From NCBI GenBank assembly GCA_935421135.1, contig OW285189.1:10127072-10191071 (forward strand): a stretch of DNA of 64,000 bases. The letters run 5' to 3'. The translations under genes were made by a program, and so were the position numbers. Every line of letters begins with the position of its first letter. Position 1 is the stretch's first letter. The notes beneath the pieces were generated by a model. It saw only the letters and a program-made list of their open reading frames with translations. It did not search any database and was not told the DNA's origin. Below, piece after piece: positions 60,385 to 64,000 of this stretch. This stretch comes from Bugulina stolonifera. Its lineage: Eukaryota > Bryozoa > Gymnolaemata > Cheilostomatida > Bugulidae.

Positions 60385-62190
60385 AAAGCTTATTTAATCT
60401 ATTATATATGCTGACTTAACACATGCACACAGCCTATTCTTTCAATTGTGTTTAAATTATTATATAAAGGTATTTTAACATGTGTACACAATCTTTTATT
60501 TATTCTATTGCTACTATTGTGAAAAGTTTATTTAATGAATTACATAATGCTGACTTAACACATGCACACAACCTTTTATTTATTCTATTGCTACTATTGT
60601 GAAAAGCTTATTTAATCTATTATATATGCTGACTTAACACATGCACACAGCCTTTTCTTGCTAATAATAGGTATGTCATACTCCTTTACATATGTGCCTT
60701 TTATTCATTCAATTGTGTTTAAATTATTATATAAAGGTATTTTAACATGTGTACACAATCTTTTATTTATTCTATTGCTACTATTGTGAAAAGTTTATTT
60801 AATCTATTATATATGCTGACTTAACACATGCACACAGCCTTTTCTTGCTAATAATAGGTATGTGAAAAGCTTATTTAATCTATTATATAAAGGTATTTCA
60901 ACATGTGTACACAATCTTTTATTTATTCTATTGCTACTATTGTGAAAAGTTTATTTAATGAATTACATAATGCTGACTTAACACATGCACACAACCTTTT
61001 ATTTATTCAATTGCTACTATTGTGAAAAGCTTATTTAATCTATTATATATGCTGACTTAACACATGCACACAGCCTATTCTTTCAACTGTGTTTAAATTA
61101 TTATATAAAGGTATTTTATGTGAAAAGCTTATTTAATCTATTATATATGCTGACTTAACACATGCACACAGCCTATTCTTTCAATTGTGTTTAAATTATT
61201 ATATAAAGGTATTTTAACATGTGTACACACTCTTTTATTTATTCTATAGCTACTATTGTGAAAAGTTTATTTAATGAATTACATAATGCTGACTTAACAC
61301 ATGCACACAACCCTTTATTTATTCTATTGCTACTATTGTGAAAAGTTTATTTAATGTATTATATCTTATGCTGACTTTGTGAAAAGTTTATTTAATGTAT
61401 TATATATGCTGACTTAACACATGCACACAGCCTTTTCTTGCTAATAATAGGTATGTCATACTCCTTTACATATGTGCCTTTTATTCATTCAATTGTGTTT
61501 AAATTATTATATAATGGTATTTTAACATGTGTACACAATCTTTTATTTATTCTATTGCTACCATTGTGAAAAGTTTATTTAATGAATTACATAATGCTGA
61601 CTTAACACATGCACACAACCTTTTATTTATTCTATTGCTACTATTGTGAAAAGTTTATTTAATGTATTATATATTATGCTGACTTTGTGAAAAGTTTATT
61701 TAATGTATTATATATGCTGACTTAACACATGCACACAGCCTTTTCTTGCTAATAATAGGTATGCCATACTCCTTTACATATATGTGCGTTTTATTCATTC
61801 AATTGTGTTTAAATTATTATATAATGGTATTTTACCATGTGTACACATTTATTCATTCTATTGCTAGTATTGTAAAAAGTTTATTTAATGTATTACATAA
61901 TGCTGACTTAACACATGCATACAACCTTTTATATATTCTATTGCTACTATTGTGAAAAGTTTATTTAATGAATTACATAATGCTGACTTAACACATGCAT
62001 ACAACCTTTTATTTATTCTATCGCTACTATTGTGAAAAGCTTATTTAATGTATTATGTATGCTGACTTAACACATGCACACAGTCTTTTCTTGCTAATAA
62101 TAGCTATGACATACTCCTTTAGATATGTGTCTTTTATTCATTCAATTGTGTTTGAACTATTATATAAAGGTATTTTAACATGTGTACACA
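60385..62190. repeat. AT-rich satellite, right arm
   Basis: Reverse-complement counterpart of the left-arm satellite, about 470 bp longer and with a different order of modules between about 60400 and 61740. The outermost part (61746 onward) is collinear with the left arm. Confidence 0.85.
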
Positions 62191-62295
62191 TATGGATAGA
62201 TGAGTAGAACTAGACTACACAAAGATTTTATCAAATCCTTCTCTATTTATTCTTCGGTGTCAGCACCCTCCAACCCGTCCATTTTATTTTCACAG

Positions 62296-62493
62296 ATTCG
62301 TCAGCAGAGAGGAGTTTGAGTACGTAGAAATGGACACGGATAGCGCTTACATGGCCCTGAGTGCTCGTAGTATAGATGCGCTCATCCGAAAAGATAAAAA
62401 TTTATCAGAAGAGGAAACCAAACGTATAGCTACACCCAGCTAAAGACCGGACTCACCTACCTCTATGGTAAGCGGAAGGTTGCAGAAGACGGG
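62296..62493 (+). pseudogene. Family B DNA polymerase remnant, right-arm copy
   Basis: After an acceptor-like TTTTATTTTCACAG, an open frame contains YVEMDTDSAYMALSA. DTDS is motif C of family B polymerases, whose two aspartates bind catalytic metal, and the flanking residues resemble polymerases of protein-primed mobile or viral elements. The frame stops at 62441. In another frame, just downstream, TGLTYLYGKRKVAEDG resembles my recollection of the C-terminal end of the same polymerase group, followed by a GTGAGT donor. Everything N-terminal to motif C, and the part between the two blocks, is missing, so it is a broken fragment. Upstream sequence is satellite DNA. Family assignment is by motif only. 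Confidence 0.6.
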
Positions 62494-62823
62494 GTGAGTA
62501 CGAGTCCTATAGAATGCTAGTACTGATTTCTCGGAGATGAGACTACTTCATTCGATAAATTGGAGAGTAAACGAACAGTGCAACATAACCCTTGTACATA
62601 TACCCGTATATTTTTCTTCACATTCACTCTCTATTGTAAGGGGTCTCCGTCCTCAAAACGGAGGGTTTACCGGTTGTAACCTTAAAACCGAGCAATAAAA
62701 CACTAGCTAATACATTAAAAACCATTTACCTCGCCAAACCAAAGGGGTAGACGGTACTAGTGCAACTTCCACTCATACTCACCCCTTATCAGTTCACATT
62801 TCTTCTATCGTCTTCATTCGTAG

Positions 62824-63318
62824 GTGGGGGGTGACATCGCACGCGCACGATGCGCTCTCTCCCTATCGGAGTTTGCTACCCGGGGGAAAGTGGACGCGGT
62901 GGTCGAAGAAATTGGTGGGGAGTCAACGGCATCATCGTGGAGGCGGGTCTATTTGTAGGATGATGATGATGTTGATGATGATGATGATGATGATGATGAG
63001 AAGACAGCCATCCATTTATTCCATTTATCTATTTCTACCCCTCCGAGCGAGGATGTCGCCGGCGAACCACCTCGCGAGGTCTACGGTTTGAAGCGCGAAA
63101 GAGCCACCGCCTTCACTTTCCCTCGCCGCTCGTCACGGGGACGGGCGATTTCCCTAGGGGAGGGTCCGGGGGAAACGAGGGTTAAGGCGCGAGTCTTTCA
63201 TCGGAGGTCCGGGGGCGCTCGAACGGAGGAGCGCGCGAGTGCGGTGTCACCCCGACCAGTTCAGTCTCAACAGTCCCCGGCGAAGAAATCATCCGGAAGC
63301 ACCACCACCACCACTCGG
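62824..63318 (+). pseudogene. Two in-frame open segments of the palindrome element, right-arm copy
   Basis: An acceptor-like TTCATTCGTAG at 62823 opens a 44-codon segment (including KVDAVVEEIGGESTASSWRR) that ends in TAG at 62956-62958. That TAG also makes an acceptor (CTATTTGTAG), and the same frame continues after it with an Asp run from a GAT repeat and then a basic, Ser/Arg-rich region (TFPRRSSRGR, QQSPAKKSSGS) to a consensus donor, CTCG|GTAAGT, at 63319. The layout fits one or two exons of an unknown element gene, or a decayed gene. No homologue recognised. Confidence 0.4.
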
Positions 63319-63549
63319 TAAGTTTCTTATAGTAGTATAGTCAGCGTCGTAAACTCTGCACGGGCACTCCGCACGGGCGTACCCTATCATTACTCCAACC
63401 CGTATTTTTCTTCGCTTCACCGTACTATTACTCTCAAACGTATTGAAATTTAAAACAAATTCGTGTACCATTACCCTCGCTCACGTTTTTCATAGCCGGA
63501 TATCATTACTCTAACCCGTATTTTCCTTCGCTTCACCCTACTCCAGCCG

Positions 63550-63950
63550 ACGGTCCGCCCGCGAGGGCCGCGACGGGTCGTTGGGGCGGGAGAGCGGGGG
63601 AGGGGCGGGGGATGGGCGGGGGGAGGGCGGCGTGGGGCCACGGCTGGACTCGCGAACGAGAACCGCCGCGAGGCGGAGGGCGAGGCGGAGGGGTTTGGGG
63701 TGGGGAGGGGTGGGGAGGGGCGGGGACGGGTGGAGGGAGGACGGGTGGGGTTCGCGGGGCGGGGGGGGCGCGCGCGTACGCGCGCGCCCCCTCGCCCGAG
63801 CCGTGGGACCGGGCGAGGGGTTTGCTCTTTAGACTGGGTTCTACGGAACAGCCGATGAGGTTTTTGAAACCCCACCCGCGATGGGGGGGAGTAGGTTCTA
63901 GGGCTTTGCACATAGAGTGAGGTTTAGGGGAGAGGAGGGGCGAGAGGACG
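63550..63950. other. GC-rich block, right arm
   Basis: Mirror of 56077-56477: G-rich on the plus strand with GGGGTGGGGAGGGG runs (G-quadruplex potential) and the CG-alternating palindrome at 63764-63791. Confidence 0.75.
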
Positions 63951-64000
63951 GGTGGGGTGGTCGTCCGCCCGGGGAGTTTTTGGATCTAGGGCTAATACGA

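Larger units (their letters stand above)
56027..64000. repeat. Giant palindrome (arms about 4 kb)
   Basis: The left arm 56027-59831 reappears in reverse complement as 59838-64000. Position 56027 pairs with 64000, and outer positions pair with a constant sum of 120027 inward to about 58281/61746; after that the right arm is longer by about 470 bp in the AT-rich satellite, while its minisatellite is about 110 bp shorter. The centre is a 6-nt TCAAAT spacer at about 59832-59837. One substitution was noticed in the outer unique parts (57098 T against 62929 G, which would pair as C). The right arm is still open at the window end, so the full length is unknown. Confidence 0.95.

Noticed and set aside
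62831..63091. An 86-codon frame containing a run of Met
   Set aside because: Starts at a GTG and reads the GAT repeat in the wrong frame; the neighbouring frame fits the splice-like borders better.

Overview
The window is nuclear DNA of an animal. The evidence is intron-rich genes with GT-AG splicing, about two-thirds A+T, three readily recognised metazoan gene families, a tRNA-Ala gene and many transposon remnants. Short introns, AT-rich spacers and the constant recurrence of TACATGTA suggest an early-branching invertebrate, possibly a demosponge, but the species is inferred and not shown. Coding exons were joined by hand from splice sites and reading phase, and for each model the exon lengths add up to a whole number of codons.

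Layout. 1-4.6 kb: transposon-rich spacer with hAT-type MITEs and a SINE. 4.7-9.8 kb (+): an eight-finger C2H2 zinc-finger gene whose last part has been duplicated and broken (to 11.06 kb); one intron holds a deleted Ty3/Gypsy remnant. 11-16 kb: MITEs, LINE tails and a solo LTR. 16.3-17.9 kb (+): TAF8, a TFIID subunit, in two coding exons. 18.3-19.5 kb: two orphan exons. 22.0-33.1 kb (+): a 20-exon FERM protein of the band 4.1-like EPB41L4/EPB41L5 (Yurt) group, 987 residues. 34.7 kb (-): tRNA-Ala(AGC). 35-38 kb: MITE, LINE tail, SINE. 38.3-48.6 kb (+): an SLC38A10-like transporter of about 1195 residues whose tail carries a long pentapeptide repeat. 49.4-51.9 kb (+): an unrecognised four-exon gene of 261 residues. 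52.2-53.5 kb: a hAT MITE with a solo LTR nested in it. 53.5-56.0 kb: gene-poor AT-rich DNA with one MITE.

56.03-64.0 kb is unlike the rest: an approximately 8 kb palindrome with about 4 kb arms that runs off the window end. Each arm, read outward from the centre, holds a 31-bp GC-rich minisatellite, 1-2 kb of AT-rich satellite, a remnant of a family B DNA polymerase, further open segments with splice-like borders, and a very GC-rich block with a Z-DNA-type palindrome. The outer parts are nearly identical while the repeat blocks differ in length. It is either a recent inverted duplication or head-to-head dimer of a mobile or virus-like element, or a fold-back assembly error; sequence alone does not decide.

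The host genes are unrelated in function (transcription initiation, membrane-cytoskeleton linkage, amino-acid transport, DNA binding) and show no operon logic. Shared themes are the abundance of non-autonomous hAT elements with intact 8-bp target duplications and minisatellites that have amplified splice sites.
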